Shown: positions 25,771 to 39,520 of the stretch, in pieces
Layout: each line of letters starts with the position of its first letter
Position numbering within the stretch: the stretch's first letter is position 1
The notes under the pieces: model-generated
What the model was told of the DNA's origin: nothing
Seen by the model: only the letters and a program-made list of their open reading frames with translations
Databases searched by the model: none
Assembly: GCA_965153455.1 (NCBI GenBank)
Contig: OZ234496.1
Coordinates: forward strand, 18,406,304 to 18,470,303
Source of the DNA: Sphagnum compactum
Taxonomy: Eukaryota; Bryophyta; Sphagnopsida; Sphagnales
Length of the DNA stretch: 64,000 nt
Direction: 5' to 3'
Position numbers and translations under genes: made by a program

Positions 25771-28259
25771 AAGTTTTCTGAGAATAGTCTTCACATGAGT
25801 GACAAAAAAGCTGCATCCTGACAATTGCAGTGATGCTCCCTTGACAGGTCAGATATGGAAAATGACAAAAGGGATCTATTGATGGTTGAAGTCTCTTCAG
25901 AGAGGTAGAGTTGTCTTCTCATGTCATGGCACTCAGAATATCCAGTGCTTTTTCATGACTTTTGGCACACATTGTATAAAACCTGGATGTCCAAGAACAC
26001 TTTCCCTAAGAGATTCTTTGTCAGAAGACAGCACAGCTGCTCAAAAAGAGAGAGTCTTTTGCTACTTGTAATGTTGGTGATTTAATTTGCCTCTGTTGGA
26101 GTGCCGGGAGCTAGCATTTTGAAATGCATTCTCCCAATACACAATGACAAACCATCTGGAATATGCTCTACTTTCCGACATAAGCTCAATTGTGAATGCC
26201 AATAACTCAGTGCCGTTTTCTTTTGGGGAGATTAACTGGCTCTTGCAGGTTTGTCTGATGCCCATGCCAATGTGCTATGAGAGTTTTCTGAATCAAATGG
26301 CTGCTTTGTTAGTTCCGCAATCAGACAGAAATAGACAATTGTTTCAAAGCCACTGAACATGACAAGGAGACATTGTACTAAAAATTCTTACTGTTTCCAG
26401 TTCTATCAATGTGTTGACCTGACATGGTAAGATATGTGGATTACAGAAAATGCAGACTGCAAATCGTGTGATGGTTGCTGAGGACAAAGTGCACCTGATC
26501 TGAAGTGGTTCTTGAGATTCAGATTCTGCTGAGAGAGGACCATTTCACTACATTGAATACTGATCAGCATGGGATCTCCACAGTTCAAGGATAGACAACC
26601 TGAGATACTTCAGCCCACAGCACTATCAAGCTGGCCATACTACATAGTATCAACAGATGGGGTGTAGACTAAAGATATCAAGACTAACTCAGCAACTTGC
26701 ATGGATGGGACAAGCTTCAGTACTTCCAATGCTTCAGGAGTCTGTTGCCTAAATGTGACAGATCTGGTTTGCGTATGGTCTAATTGTGCAATTATTGACA
26801 TCTACTGGTGTATGGAATCATTGACATGGTCTTCGCCTTCATAGGATTTTTGCAAGTTATCTCACAATGTTGCGGGAACAGATTGTCTGCTGCTGCACCA
26901 GATTGTCTGCTGATGCTCCAACACATCAAAGTCTAGACACTGCTTTGTCTTGTTGTGTAGATTAAACAAATGATTGTGTTTGCATGTGGTCTGTTGTCAG
27001 CTGTCCTCAGAAGACAAACTTTGCGGTCCATGGTTGCTGAAAGTTTCAATCAGTTGCAACCACTGGTGGATAGTCCTTTCCTTTCTCCTTCTGAATATTC
27101 CCATCAAACATGATGTTTCTGTAAAAAATCTGTACAAGAGGTGTGCTCTTATCTGGATGGTTGACTCCAGTTTCTTCCCAAACATATCTTGATTGCATTT
27201 GTTTGTGTAACTGAGGCTTCACACAGAAATGATTCTGTTGCTTCACAGTTTGATCTTCTGTACTCTAGTAAGAATACTTCATACTCCAACATTCTTTGCT
27301 TGCTAATGAGAATTCTTCCCCCTTGGAACTTCAGTGCCTGCTATTGATAGTTCTTCCCCTTTCAATCTTCCTCTGATTTCTATTTGTGAATTCTTTCCGT
27401 TTGGGACTTCTGTTCTTGCTAGATGCCATGAAACTGCACATGATTTTTACTTGTTCTGCAGCTGACAAAACTCTTGGCATGAGTCTCTTTTTTTGTTTCA
27501 TCTCTCTTGCTTGGAAGGAGTTTCTATGGTGCTCAACTCTTTGAGATCTTGATCATGCTTGGATATCAGCCTCTAACTCATAGGACTGATTCTTTTTGCT
27601 GTTTTATTTTGGGGGAAGCAAGTGCAGATGGATAGAAAGAGACTAACAAGGGGCTTGATGTCTCTGCCTTTTAAATGACATGCATACAGGTGACAAATGT
27701 TCAACAAACTAATTTGGAAAAACATGGTGGTTAGTGCATTGAAGCCCAAGTGGATCTTTCAATTATGCCACAAATGTTTCCATGGTGGACTCCACAGAAT
27801 GCAAGGATACCAACCTCTGCCCTGTTTCTCAGTACATCAAAGTGTCTCTACCCTGAACCTGAAGGGCAGAGCTAACAAGAGGCTCATTGTCTAATGCTCT
27901 TGTCATTTAAACGACTTCCATAAGCATGATAGATATTCAACAAACTAAATTGGAAGAACACATGGTGGTTGTCATGGTGAAGCCCAAGTGGATCCTTCAG
28001 AATGTTTCTATAGTGGATTCCATATGATCCTAGAATGTAGAGATACCAAGCTTTGGTCTACTGTTGGGTGCATCATAATAATGTCTCGATCCTGAAGTGC
28101 AAAGCCAACAAACAGTCAAACAAAAGGAATTACCTAGGCCATGCATGGACAGAATGCGTCGCATCTCGACTTTTGGAAGAAGAAAGCAGAGCAGCTTGAA
28201 ACCCTAAATTCTGTATATATATAGAAACCAGAAGTGTCAAACAAGCCTTTTGAGATTAC
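25771..28259. other. Intergenic, no gene seen
   Basis: Sequence of similar base composition to the MCM3 relic, with no open frame of recognised family. It may contain further decayed gene sequence. A diverged tandem duplication lies at 27647-28115. Confidence 0.45.
27647..28115. repeat. Diverged tandem duplication, about 230-bp units
   Basis: The stretch beginning AGACTAACAAGGGGCTTGAT (27647) is repeated from AGCTAACAAGAGGCTCATTG (about 27869). Both copies continue through 'ATTCAACAAACTAA', 'GGTGGTT', 'AAGCCCAAGTGGATC', 'GGATACCAA/GAGATACCAA' and 'CTGAAG', with many substitutions and small gaps. Confidence 0.75.
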
Positions 28260-29115
28260 CTGAATGCCAGCCATCTGCTCCCAGAAAAATTGGCAGAAGC
28301 AATGACAATCCCAACCAGAACTGATTTGTTAGTCCAGGTGCCGGCTTACTGACTACTGCACATCTGATCCTCTTGATAACAACTCAACCAGCTTGCACCT
28401 CTAGCCAACTTTTGTCCAGTATTCTAAACTTTACCACTGCCTCACATTCAAAGATGCATAACTGGCTTGCAATGTGTGAATGCTTATACTAGAATGTGGC
28501 AACTGCTGCTAACAAAGAACCCCAATATGGAGAGTGTCAAGCAAACAGAGGAAAGGGCAAGATGGATGTGAGTTATGAAGAGATTAGCTAACATAAGACC
28601 AGTATATGTGCACCTTTGCTACATGGGCCCGAATGGAGATATGCTCAGAAGCCTTGTTTGCCTCAACTAGCCATACATGCTGAGCAGTTGCCAATGCCTG
28701 GCCAGGAATTCTGCATTAGATATGTCACCCGTGGTTGTGAGAAGAACTCCAAGCAACCACAATAGCAATAGACCTCAACCGCCTTACCATCCCTATCTGA
28801 TTTCTGTAGGCTCTTCGGTACGAACTTGAAAAAATTACTGACAAAAAATCGAACTTCTGGCAATGAGTTTAAACAAGGGCATACCCAACACCCTGAGGGA
28901 AGGAATATGACATGGAGACAAGGTAGAACCACTCAGTGTCTGTAACATTGTCACTAACATCATCTTCTGAGCAGCAAACAAGAGCTTGCAGCTCCTGCAA
29001 CACCTTCCTTCTCAATTGTTGGTCCTCTTCTCGGTCCCCTCTGTCCGCAAGCTTCATTTCATTTATTTCACTCTCCTTTGGCCCCTTGTAGCACCCATCA
29101 CCCCAGCCCAATAAC
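28260..29115 (-). pseudogene. bHLH-MYC N-terminal domain fragment
   Basis: Two neighbouring exons encode part of the N-terminal domain of plant MYC/JAM-type bHLH transcription factors. Exon 29115-28885 reads LLGWGDGCYKGP, then LRRKVLQELQALV and VTDTEWFYLVSMSYSFPQGVG. Exon 28710-28614 reads IPGQALATAQHVWL, then ISIRAHVAK. A possible 15-base micro-exon (28274-28260) gives MAGIQ, as expected from the family's RA-LAK-AGIQ order. All joins are in phase, with no stop inside. However, I find no exon for the domain start (the WxYAIFWQ region), nor for the bHLH itself; leftwards lies only the MCM3 relic. I infer a truncated copy. An undetected remainder elsewhere cannot be excluded. Confidence 0.65.
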
Positions 29116-29977
29116 CTGTGACAAACAATGCAATCTATAAACCATCCAATCTCATCATCAACAATATCTGAAATCTTACTTACCAAACACAAATGCAATC
29201 AGTGATGCATAACTTAGCCAGGGCTATGCTATTGCATCCAAAAGGTTCAACTGTTCCCCCTTCAATGCCGTAATCTATGAAACCTAGATCTGTGTAAAGA
29301 AAGCTCAAGAAGCTCTTTGAATGTATGTGTGGTTTCATTATGATGACTTTTCAAGAGTACCAGAAAAAGGATATGACCTGAAAAAAGTGTACAGTGCATC
29401 CTAAATCAAGTTATTTGTACTTTGCAGGGCCACATCTAAAGCTGAGATCTCCCGAATGTGTCAAGATAGCCAACAATTGCTGGCAGTTTGCCACTAAAGA
29501 GAAATACAGGCAGAGAAAAACACAGAGTGAGTACATGATAGCTTCTACAAGTGCCTGTAGTGTTGCATTAGCTAGCAACAGTGATCAGGAAACTGACATA
29601 ACCTTCGTTTGGTAATAAGGAAATTGCACTGGCTCTTGAAAGGCAAAAAAGTGGTTCTTCTATCGAAGGACTTGCAAGCGCCTGGGTGGTTCCAGCACTG
29701 AGGTTACCAGGTTATCAAGTAACCCCATAACAGCCCGGTCAAGATTATGTTCAAGACCTAGAATACAGCGAGCTGGATGTGAACCTACCACAAATTGCAA
29801 TGAGACAATGAGCCCTAGCCTCAAAGCTTACATCTATGCAACCTTCACGTGCAGCTGCGACCACACCCTAAATCCTCTATGACAATGAGCCCTAGCCCTA
29901 AAGCTTACATCTAGGCAACCTTCCGCTTCTTCATGTGCTGCTGCTGCAATCACACCCTGCTGAAAATTGTGTTCGAG
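29116..29977. other. Upstream region of PTAC14
   Basis: 862 bases between the bHLH fragment and the PTAC14 start. On the - strand an open stretch continues right of 29115 to about 29290 (ending ...CITDCICVW before a GTAAGT), but it does not resemble the bHLH family. A short repeat, 'ATGAGCCCTAGCC..AAAGCTTACATCTA', occurs twice (about 29807-29835 and 29885-29913). Confidence 0.4.
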
Positions 29978-32900
29978 ATGCAGGGATTCTTGTCGTTTTC
30001 CAGCAGTGTGCACCAATGCGGGGTGCAAAGGGGCTTACTGTTTCCCGGCGTAGAGGGAGCTCTCAATGCCGGACAATTGTTGCCGAGAGGTGCCGTTGTT
30101 GTCGGTCGGCAGCAGTCATGGCAGCACACTCTTCTGTTGCGACAATGGAAGCTGCTTAACGACGAGATGCGCTGGAGATGCGGTTTTGCTGCGAGGCAAG
30201 TGGTTTCTTGCTCTTCTGGTCATGACGGGCCTGACTTCTCCTGCCCTTTGGTGCCCAGAATCGAGAGAAGAAGACATCGACGTCCTGTTGTTTCTTGGGC
30301 AACCAGCACGAGCACTCTGCTGCCAACCGTGAAAGAGGAATCGTCCAAGGTTTTTTGCATTCTCTCTCCTTCTTTCTGTGCCCTACACCGTTCTTTCTCA
30401 TTTCTTCTTCACGCTTGTGAATTCTGGCAGAGGCTTACAGGTACAAGATGCGCTCTTCCATAGTCCCCTCCTTATGCCAGCCTTGATCTCAAAAGGACCT
30501 CTGATGATTCTCTTGCTTACATTCTTCTGTGCTTGACGTTCGACTTTCCCATGCTGTAATGGAACCATAGCTACTGCAGACCCTGAATACTATGGAATAA
30601 TCACAAATGCAAATCAGATAACAGACATACTCTATGGCTTTGTGTCTTGAAGTATTGTCAGGTCTTGTATCAGATTCTGCAAGTTCCTACAGAAAGCACC
30701 CTGAGAAGGACATAAGTTTGCAGCTGGCAAAGTATTGAGCTTGGAGAATTCAAGCTCTCAAAGATAACAATATCCAACTTGTGTCTTGTTGCTGATTAGC
30801 CTCAAAGCTTCAGCTTCTGGATGATTGCCTGAATGTTTTGAATTTACAGAAGAGGTAGATTCTGATACTTTCTGACTTTATGTGCATTTGGCATTGCAGT
30901 TGGAATTGGTGGAACCAGATTTTTACAGGATGGGCTATATCCGACATGTGAGAGCTTATGGTGTTGTGTTTAAGGAGGGTCCAGAAGGAATAGGCGTGTA
31001 TTCAGCCAAGAACATTCCTTGTCTTGAGAAACCTCGGGTACATTTTTTGTTCTATGCTTGCAAGTGGTGCAATTTGAGAATGGTTCAGTTACTGGTGGTT
31101 TTGTTCTCAAACACATAAAATCACACAAAAAAGTTTCTCCTGTGAGAGAGGTGTATTAGCAGATGTCTGTAGCTCAGTCTTTGAGTTTTCCATTGAGTCT
31201 TCCTCACTAAATATGAAAATATTGGCATGGGATTGAACATGATTAGGGGTTTCACTGAAACTATATAAAAAAATTTGTGTCTGCATCCCAGCAGTTGAGA
31301 AATTTGTGCTGCATACAGATGGCTGCCAGGTAGGGAAACAACTAGTTATTTGTACAGATGGGTCATAAAGAAGTTTTACTTGCATGAAAATGGTGTAGGT
31401 GATCATGGAGATACCGATGGAACTGATGGTGACTGTAAGCAAGGATTTGCCGTGGATGTTTCATCCTGACATAGTGCCATTAGGGCATCCAATCTTTGAT
31501 GTCATCAATTCAACCAATGTTGAGGTATATTTGATGCCCACTCGCTTGAATTTGGCTACTTTGTTCTGTCAAATGTCTGAATTGGGTGTAGGTTTTTGGC
31601 CTGGAAGCTTGTGATCTTGTATAAGGACTTTTAATAGTCTATGTCTCCTCTCTCTCCCACACATACACACTCACAAAAGGGAAACAATGAACCCATTTTG
31701 CAGTGATATGAGTTGGGAGGCATGTTCTGAGCATTTCTTTTGTCAAAATAAGATTGGTTTTGGGGGAAATAATATTGATAAGTGATGTTCATGTTGGGCA
31801 TGTGCAGACCGATTGGGATATACGGTTGGCCTGTCTATTGTTATTGGCCCTGGATCAGAATGATAATTTTTGGCAGCTCTATGGTGACTATCTCCCAGGG
31901 GATGATGAAATTACCAATCTCCTCCTTGCCTCAGAGGTTGGCACCTTTTGATGACTTTTGGGTTGTATAGACAAGAGCTTTTAGTTGGGTTTCCTCATCT
32001 TCAACAGTTGAGTTTGAGAGCTAACTGGAAGTCTGGAACCTCTTGTTAGAATCTTATCTTGTGAATAAATTATATAATAGTAAGTTTTGCCCTGCAATAC
32101 AGAAACAGCATGCAGCTTCATATCTTGATTTGCCTAAGAAGAGGCCGTCCCTTTGATGGTTGTGCATATGATGCATGATGCATATATGATGCATTCTTTT
32201 TGTCATGGATTCAAAAAACACGGTCAGGGCAGTCAAAGGTCACCTTCTTGATTCACTATTAATCTGTGAAATGGTGACTTGCTTAGTAAAAGTCATGATG
32301 ATGGTTGCAGGAAGAGTTGCATGAGCTGCAGGATGCTTCATTAGCAAGGGATCTGGCAGAGCAGCAGCAACGGTCAGACACAGCTTGGTGCACGTACTGG
32401 GTAAATTTGTTTTTCATCTCTGATTCAGTGCTCCTTCTATGTGATCTCCTATTGTACCTGACACAATGGCAGTTTTGTTGGAAAACTTATTTCTTCATTT
32501 TGAAAGATTGGCCAACAAACTATTGGACTGGCCTCAGAAGGATGACTTTTTAGACAAATATAGATGTGAGTGTCAGATGACAACTGACTTGTGAAGACTG
32601 GGATCTGTGGTGTAGCCAGCAGATGCAGTATTGAAGCTGAAAAGGTTGGCACGGGATCCTGGCCGTTTAAGGTGGGCACTGGGTGTGGCTTGGTCTCGAA
32701 GCTTTACCATGACCATGACTATTGGTGCAAAGATTCAGGATGCCCACATGCTCATTCCCTATGCTGGTAATCCTCAGCCTTGGTGCTTACCATTTGTTGT
32801 CTTGTTGGAGATGCATGCTATAGAGTCTATGGTGTAATGTCTCCCACAGGTGCAGTTTGAGAAGCAATTTGACTACTATTTGCCTAGTGAGCGTATTTGA

Positions 32901-35043
32901 GCATTGCTCTTTTGGAAGAGCCTTCAAAGTTCCATGGTCACACAATTACTAAATTTCGGGGTTACAAAGGATCCAGAGGTGTTTTTAGAGTGCAGATCAA
33001 CAGACAGAGATGCTAATGTCATGAATGGCTTTGGCAGATATGATCAACCACTCATTTGAACCTACATGCTCTTATCGTTGGCGGAAAAGAGATCGCATGC
33101 TTGAAGTGGTCATTAATGCTGGTCAGACTATACAGGAAGGAGATGAGGTTGTTATTATGTGCCTGCACATTGTGGTCCAAGCAATATGGAAACATTTTAA
33201 GGGAATACTTCAATTGCCTTCTAGTGTGAATGGTTGAATGGGTGTGAGATACGTGGAGCAATGAACATGATTATTCAGCACAATATTTGGTCTGTATCTC
33301 CTCAGCAAGGGATGTTGGTTCTCATGAGCTGTATCAGCCTGATATGTCATACGCATGCACCCTATATTGCAGGTCCTTAATAGATGCTGTAATGTGCAGA
33401 TGACGTTCAATTATATGGAGAAAGCTCCCAACAGCAAATATATGCAGATGTATGGCTTTTCATCAGCAATTGTAAGGAGATGACTGTTTGTCTTGTGTGC
33501 TTGCTTTCTGATGATGCCCTGGAGACTTTGTATATGTATGGTTCTATCAAAGGATTCACCCAACCAGGAGGACAACACTAGAGTTTTGCTGGACTCCAAC
33601 TTTAGAGAAACGACAAGACATCTATTCATGTTTCTGCACTCATGTGCTAGTGGTACTTAGTTTTGCAGAATCCATGGGATTCAGTGATGTTTTCTGGGAA
33701 TGCACGCATACATTTGGACTCTTTCTTGTCTGCATTCAACATTGGTGGCATGCCAGATGAGTACTACTACAATGGTATGTAAATTCCAGCTAGTTCCATA
33801 TTGATCACAATTGTTCTGGTTGAAAACTTGCACAATTGGACTATTATTTTGTAATGTCGTTACCATCTTGGTTTTGTGTGTTGATGTGTATGCATTGGTT
33901 GAACAGAAGCAGCAGCAGAAGAAGTAGATACTTTTGTGGATGGTGCGGTGCTGGCGGCAGCACGCATGTTGCCTAGCTGGAAGGACAAGGACCTCCCCTT
34001 TCGTCCCAGCATGGAGATGCATGCTGCACGTGAACTGCAGAATGAATGTCGCCAATTTTTGTCTGCTTATCCGACCACTTTAGATGAAGACTTCAGGATT
34101 ATTGGTGCGTTGCCTTTGACACATGGGTAGTTGCTTTTCTCTTGTGCACAATCATCAGCAGGCTGTCATAATTTGGGTCTCCAATTCTGTCCAGTTTCAA
34201 TGTTCACATTTGAAAGGATGTGTCTTCTGTTGATGCTACTCATTGAGGCTTCAGGTAGAAACTGATGCTGAATAAAGGCTGAAATACACTAACGTATAGT
34301 GCTGGAGATAAATGGTGCAGTGTTTTCATTCATATTTTGAGTAGCTTAATATCACATATTCAATCCAATTGCTTGTTGACATGGTGTGTTATCAATTCAG
34401 CAGATCAAGCTGAAGGAAGGAGCCCAAGGTGGACAGCTGCTATAAAGTAAATACTGCTGTTCCCACCATCGATAGAAATTGTTGTTAATAGATTCAAAGT
34501 ATCTCTTTTCAACAAACCAAGGATTTGTTTCTTCTTTCCTTTTCGCAGTTGAGGCAGTTGCAACAGTCTGAACCAGCAAGTATGAGCTGTGATGCAAAGT
34601 GCTAAAACACAGTTTTAGAACTGTATTTTCTGAATTACTGCTGTAGATACAGATTGAAAACTAGGGTTTCCACTGCATTATTCTTACTAGAAAGTAACCA
34701 TACTAATTACAGCATACCTGTACTCACCATGGTTCCTATTGTTTAGTTTTATGCATCAGTACATCACATTGGTCTGATTTTTCTTTGTAAGTTGAAAGTT
34801 GTGCTAGGTAAATTTATGTCAAATCAAACTTTGGAATTCAGTTTGGGATCAGAGCCCCATCGAGATGAGAAACCAGTATAACTGCTCTGTGATTGCTTCT
34901 CACCAGGGACACACTTCCAAAACAAGAAACTTGGACAATGACATATGGGTGTTGTGTGGTGCAGATACAGGATGGATCGGAAGTTGCTGGTAAAAAAGAT
35001 AATAGACTCTCTGGATGTGTACATGGAGCGGATGCTGTACTAG
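29978..35043 (+). CDS. PTAC14: SET-domain protein PTAC14, plastid transcription
   Basis: Component of the plastid-encoded RNA polymerase complex (pTAC/PAP). Twelve exons: 29978-30349, 30900-31037, 31399-31524, 31808-31936, 32311-32400, 32616-32766, 33038-33147, 33400-33471, 33669-33774, 33907-34104, 34404-34446, 34965-35043. All are in frame, total 537 aa. Residues 1 to about 120 are Arg/Ser-rich, like a plastid transit peptide. Then come VEPDFYRMGYIRHVRAYGV, the SET start GPEGIGVYSAKNI, IMEIPMELMVTV, WMFHPDIVPLGHPIFDVINS, DIRLACLLL and the SET core ADMINHSFEPTC. DTFVDGAVLAAARMLPSW and a C-terminus YRMDRKLLVKKIIDSLDVYM close the match to Arabidopsis PTAC14 over the whole length. The exon 1 donor (AAG|GTTTTT) is weak but is the only one that keeps phase. 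An in-frame ATG at 29933 is an alternative start. Confidence 0.93.
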
Positions 35044-38000
35044 TGTAAACTGACCATTTAAAGAGATTTGTCACACTTTGATATGATTTAATTATTGCTC
35101 ACATATGTGTATGCTAGGAATTTTTGTTTAGACCAGGATGGCATATTATAAATGATTATCAAAATTAAAATACTCATGAGGTTCAAGGTATTAGGTTAGT
35201 GATGGGTTTTGAAGGAATATAGTGAGAGAAAATTGGATCTTCGAATCATGGTTTTAGGGCAAGTGCTAATAACAAAGACATGAATGTCGTACTAAATATA
35301 TGGAAACAAAAAAACAACTTTGTAAATTTGAGAGAAATGCCAAAGCTTGCTAAATGGTCAACAATTTAGTAAACAAAATTGTGATATTTGAGATAACTTG
35401 CTAAATGTTGGAACTTATAATTAGGGTTGTTTATGGGGTTATAATGTCAATGCAATTGGAAAATATTCTTAATTGAAAGGAGTGGAACTAAGGCATTGTG
35501 AGTCAGTAATTTGATTTTTTGTGAGCCATTGAAAAGATGTCAAGAGTAGAATGCATGGGGTACAAGGTTGACAAATAAAATTGTGGAATCTATTTTGACA
35601 TGAAACATAGTTCTAATCCAATATGTATCCCATTTTTATTGGTCTTGTGTATGTATAAATGTTTGCTTTTAGTTTTGTAATAAAATGTTTTTATTGGTGG
35701 AAGAAAGGGGAAAAAGGGACGTATTATTGATGTTCAATTTTGTGTTTATTATTTGAAAGTGGGGTTGTGTATGGATACTTGGTGGGATAAGTTGGAGTAC
35801 ATGTTACAACTTTAAAACCATATGGATTAACATGGTCAATTGCTTAAAATTAATCAAATAAAGGTTACACATTTTCATAGTTAGGTTATTAATGTTAAAA
35901 CATTGAAACTTTGTGATGGGGAAGGAAAAAGTAAAGGAAGGTAGAAGAAAAGAAAAGAGGAGAAAGGAAAAGGGAAGGAGAGGAGGCTAAGGAAAAGCAT
36001 ATGAAGGAAAGAAAAATAAGGGCATGGTGGGACAAAAGACAAAAAGTTTGTTAAAGAATGAAAAGTGAAAACACGGATCATGAATCAAATCCTCAAGTAG
36101 TATACGTTGTGGTCATATTCAATAGTCAAGTGTTGAATTGAATTGATTCTAGGGCAAGGGAGCTTTCAATGCCTCAAGTTTGGGTTTTCTTGCTTTTGAC
36201 CCTTGCTAGATCCTAATATTTTTGACAACTTGTGCAAGTGACAATTTTAAATTTAAGCCAAATACAAAAGGATTTTCTTTTGCCATGACAAGTTAGAGAA
36301 GGATGTTGAAGACCATGAACTCAAGGAGCTTTTCAAAGATGATGAGATTGCAAGATTAATGATCAAATGTGTTGTGGCTTGAAATTGCTTGGTGTTATTT
36401 TAGGATCGTTTGTTGTTTCATACTATACATATATTTTGTCAAATCATTTTTATATGAAGATTTTGAAAACTTATTGTCATTACAAGTTTTGTGTGTTCCC
36501 ATTTCAAGTCATATGGATAGTGGTTTTTTTTTCATGTTTGCAATATGAAATTATCAACAAATTAAACAATGTCAGTTTGAAATTTCTTACACTTTCAATA
36601 ATTTGCCCTTGCAATTAAAAACATTTCAACATCTTAGTCTTATTTAGATTACATCAAATATGACAATAATGTGGAGTAAACTTCAACAATGTTAAATATA
36701 TCAAATTGATATAACATTGTTTGTAGATGAAATTGACCACAAGAATTCAATTGTCCATAAATGGATGAAATGTCACCCCATAAATGAAATTAATTATTTT
36801 GAATGACATTAATTGTGATGTGAATGGATGATGTTACATTTGAAAAAAAATTTAGCACGCATGTAATTGGTGACATTGATAACACTTGATGATGGATGGA
36901 ATTGTGATGGATGAAATCAACAACACAAATGAAATCGTGTGACCACATGAATTACATGCATGAAGTTTGACAACCTACATAAATTTTCAATGAAAGTGAA
37001 CACAATGGTAACTTAAATACATGGATGAATTAATGAAGTTTATTGCATGGATGAAAATGAAATACATGAATGAACATCACAATATGGATGAAATTGGCAA
37101 TGTAAAAAGATGAAAGGTACCACATGCATGAGTGGACCAAATGATGATGTTTCATAACAAAGTTGAAATTACAAATTCATGGATGAAATGACCAATTCAT
37201 GTATTTGTATTTGAAATTGGAAATCACCAATCTAAAACAACATTTTTGCATTGATTTATTAGTCTCAATTCCTAGCGTAAACATGCATTTTTAATTATTA
37301 CATTTAAATAATCAACACAAACAACTTCCTTAATTCCTTTACATATATATTTTTAAAATATTTCAAATGGTTAAACAAAGGATTGAACATCCTTGAATGG
37401 CTTAAATCGTCATGCATTGAAGATTTGAATCCAAAAATATGTAAGAAACTTAAAAGTTTATTAGTATTACTTAAAAAATTAAAATGTATAAATATTGAAT
37501 CTTTAAAATGGCTTTGCATATACAAACATGCTTATTTATAGGTTGTGCTGCATATATATGCACATCCATGCATTCAAGAAGAAGCAACTTTAAAATTAAA
37601 AACACAACATCTCTTTGATTGGTTACTATAATTTGGTCTTTAGTGTTTAATATGTCATTGTTTGCTCTACACACATTACATACAATGAGTAAGTACAAAG
37701 GTTGATGAAGGTTTTTGACTTTAAGCAATAAATCAACACATTAACAATATAATTGTAAAGTAGGTTAAGGATGGGTTCAAACTAATGTTGTGTAGCTAGA
37801 AGAGTAAACTATAATATCAACGTGGGTATAAGCCCTAGCACTAAAAACCATACCAATTTAGAATTTGGTCAAAGGAGGTTATGTGATAGCATTCGTAAGT
37901 CTTATGGTTTCTTTCTAATTTTTTTCACAATAGAAAAAAATAAAAATTCATAGTCAATGAAAAATATTTTCCAATTTGAATGTCAAATTGTGTTATATAA

Positions 38001-39468
38001 ATGATGGTACAATGGAAAGCACTTATGACACAAAGAAAATTACATCTTTCATAAATATGAGATATTGAATTAGGAGAGGTTAAACTTTCAATTAGTTTTT
38101 TTTGAGTTCAACAATATTTTTAAAAAAAACCAAGCCTACAATGGTTGGGGCACAATCCTAAAAAAAAAGAATGAAAATATGCAAAAGTTTGCCATAAACA
38201 ATGTACATAAACTCAAAGACTAAGGTTGAGAAAGAAATTTATTTTGATTAATTTATTAACACAAAGCAACTCAAATTTAAGTTTTGAAGACTTAATGTTA
38301 TGGAAGTGACCAATTAGAGTGACTTCAAGCAATTTTTCATTGCCATGCACTTCTTATAGTGTAATGACACATATTTGCATGGAGATTCAAGACCTCATTA
38401 ATGAAATAAGGTAGATTGGAAGTATGAAGAGCTTTTGATTGACCTATGTATATGCTTAATTAAAAAATAAAATCCATTTGAATTTCAAAAAATTCATGAG
38501 GTTTGATTTTGCATTTTATCTAACAATTTTTTAAACAATATTTAGGTTTTCGGTCATGAGTTGAAAGTTTCCAAAGTTTGCAATTGTAGCATGTTTGATG
38601 GCAAGTTTCACTTAAAGAAAGCTTTAACGAGAAAGGCTCCAAAGAAGTATCTTCAAAAGTATCTTAAGGCAAAACAAGAATTATGAAAACTCAAATATTT
38701 CATCATGCAAAAATATAATCTTCAAAAAATCCTCTAAAATAAACCAAAATCCTTCAAGATATTATAACTCTATAATAACTAATCTCAAGTTTCAACACAA
38801 GCCGAAATATCATCTTTCAAAAATCCTCATATAAAAATAGACCTATTACCTAGGGGACAAAATCCCTTAAGCTACGATACTCTATAATGAATTTGAACAC
38901 AAATTTTGCTTCAACATGAACTTCTCCTTACATTTTTTCATCCAATTGGATGTATGACATTCATTAACCTCGCAACTTCACAGGTCAAGCATTGACTAAA
39001 ATGCAGACATGTGTGAACTCTGAGTCAACTTGTGAATCACCCTACAATAACATCTATCATCCTTACTAATGAGAACATATATTTTTCATCCAATTTTTTC
39101 ATCATCCAATTTTCACCAAATGTGTTCCCAAAGTTCCTAAAACAAATGAATAACAAATTTCCAATAGAGTTGTAGCTTTCCAGTAGAAAAATGATTATTC
39201 ATGAAGCATGACACTTGACAAGCTTTTTCAATGACTTTTTTTAAAAAACAATCATCAAGTGTATCCATTGATCAAGTGTCATTGGCCTTTTTCAAGGCAA
39301 TACAATAGGTCATCATAGTAGGATCTCATGTGCCAACAACAACTTAACAAAAAGAGACCCTAAGTCTAATGATAAAGCCCGCGATGGGGGCATTCCCTAA
39401 ACCATGGGCCCCTAAGATGAGGCCAATAGCTAGTCAAGTTTGGCGTCGCATTTTGAAAACGTCCCCTA
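35044..39468. other. AT-rich gap, decayed repeats, no gene seen
   Basis: About 4.4 kb of AT-rich sequence. 36760-37200 is dominated by degenerate ATGGATGAAATT-like words, probably an old tandem repeat. 35880-36080 has a GA-rich strand. No exon is supported on either strand. Confidence 0.5.
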
Positions 39469-39520
39469 CCCATTGGCTTAACCCAATGATACGATGGGTT
39501 AAGCCAATCCATAGGGGTCA
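39460..39520. repeat. Perfect 14-bp inverted repeat, hairpin
   Basis: attggcttaaccca (39472-39485) and its exact reverse complement (39495-39508) are separated by nine bases. Outside them, CCCCTA and TAGGGG extend the stem with three mismatches. It lies in a short GC-richer island (39370-39560). It could be the tip of a foldback element. Confidence 0.75.

Noticed and set aside
34397-34597. Premature stop in PTAC14 after residues AAIK
   Set aside because: A GTAAAT donor lies at exactly this point, and the exon at 34965 continues in phase with the conserved C-terminus.
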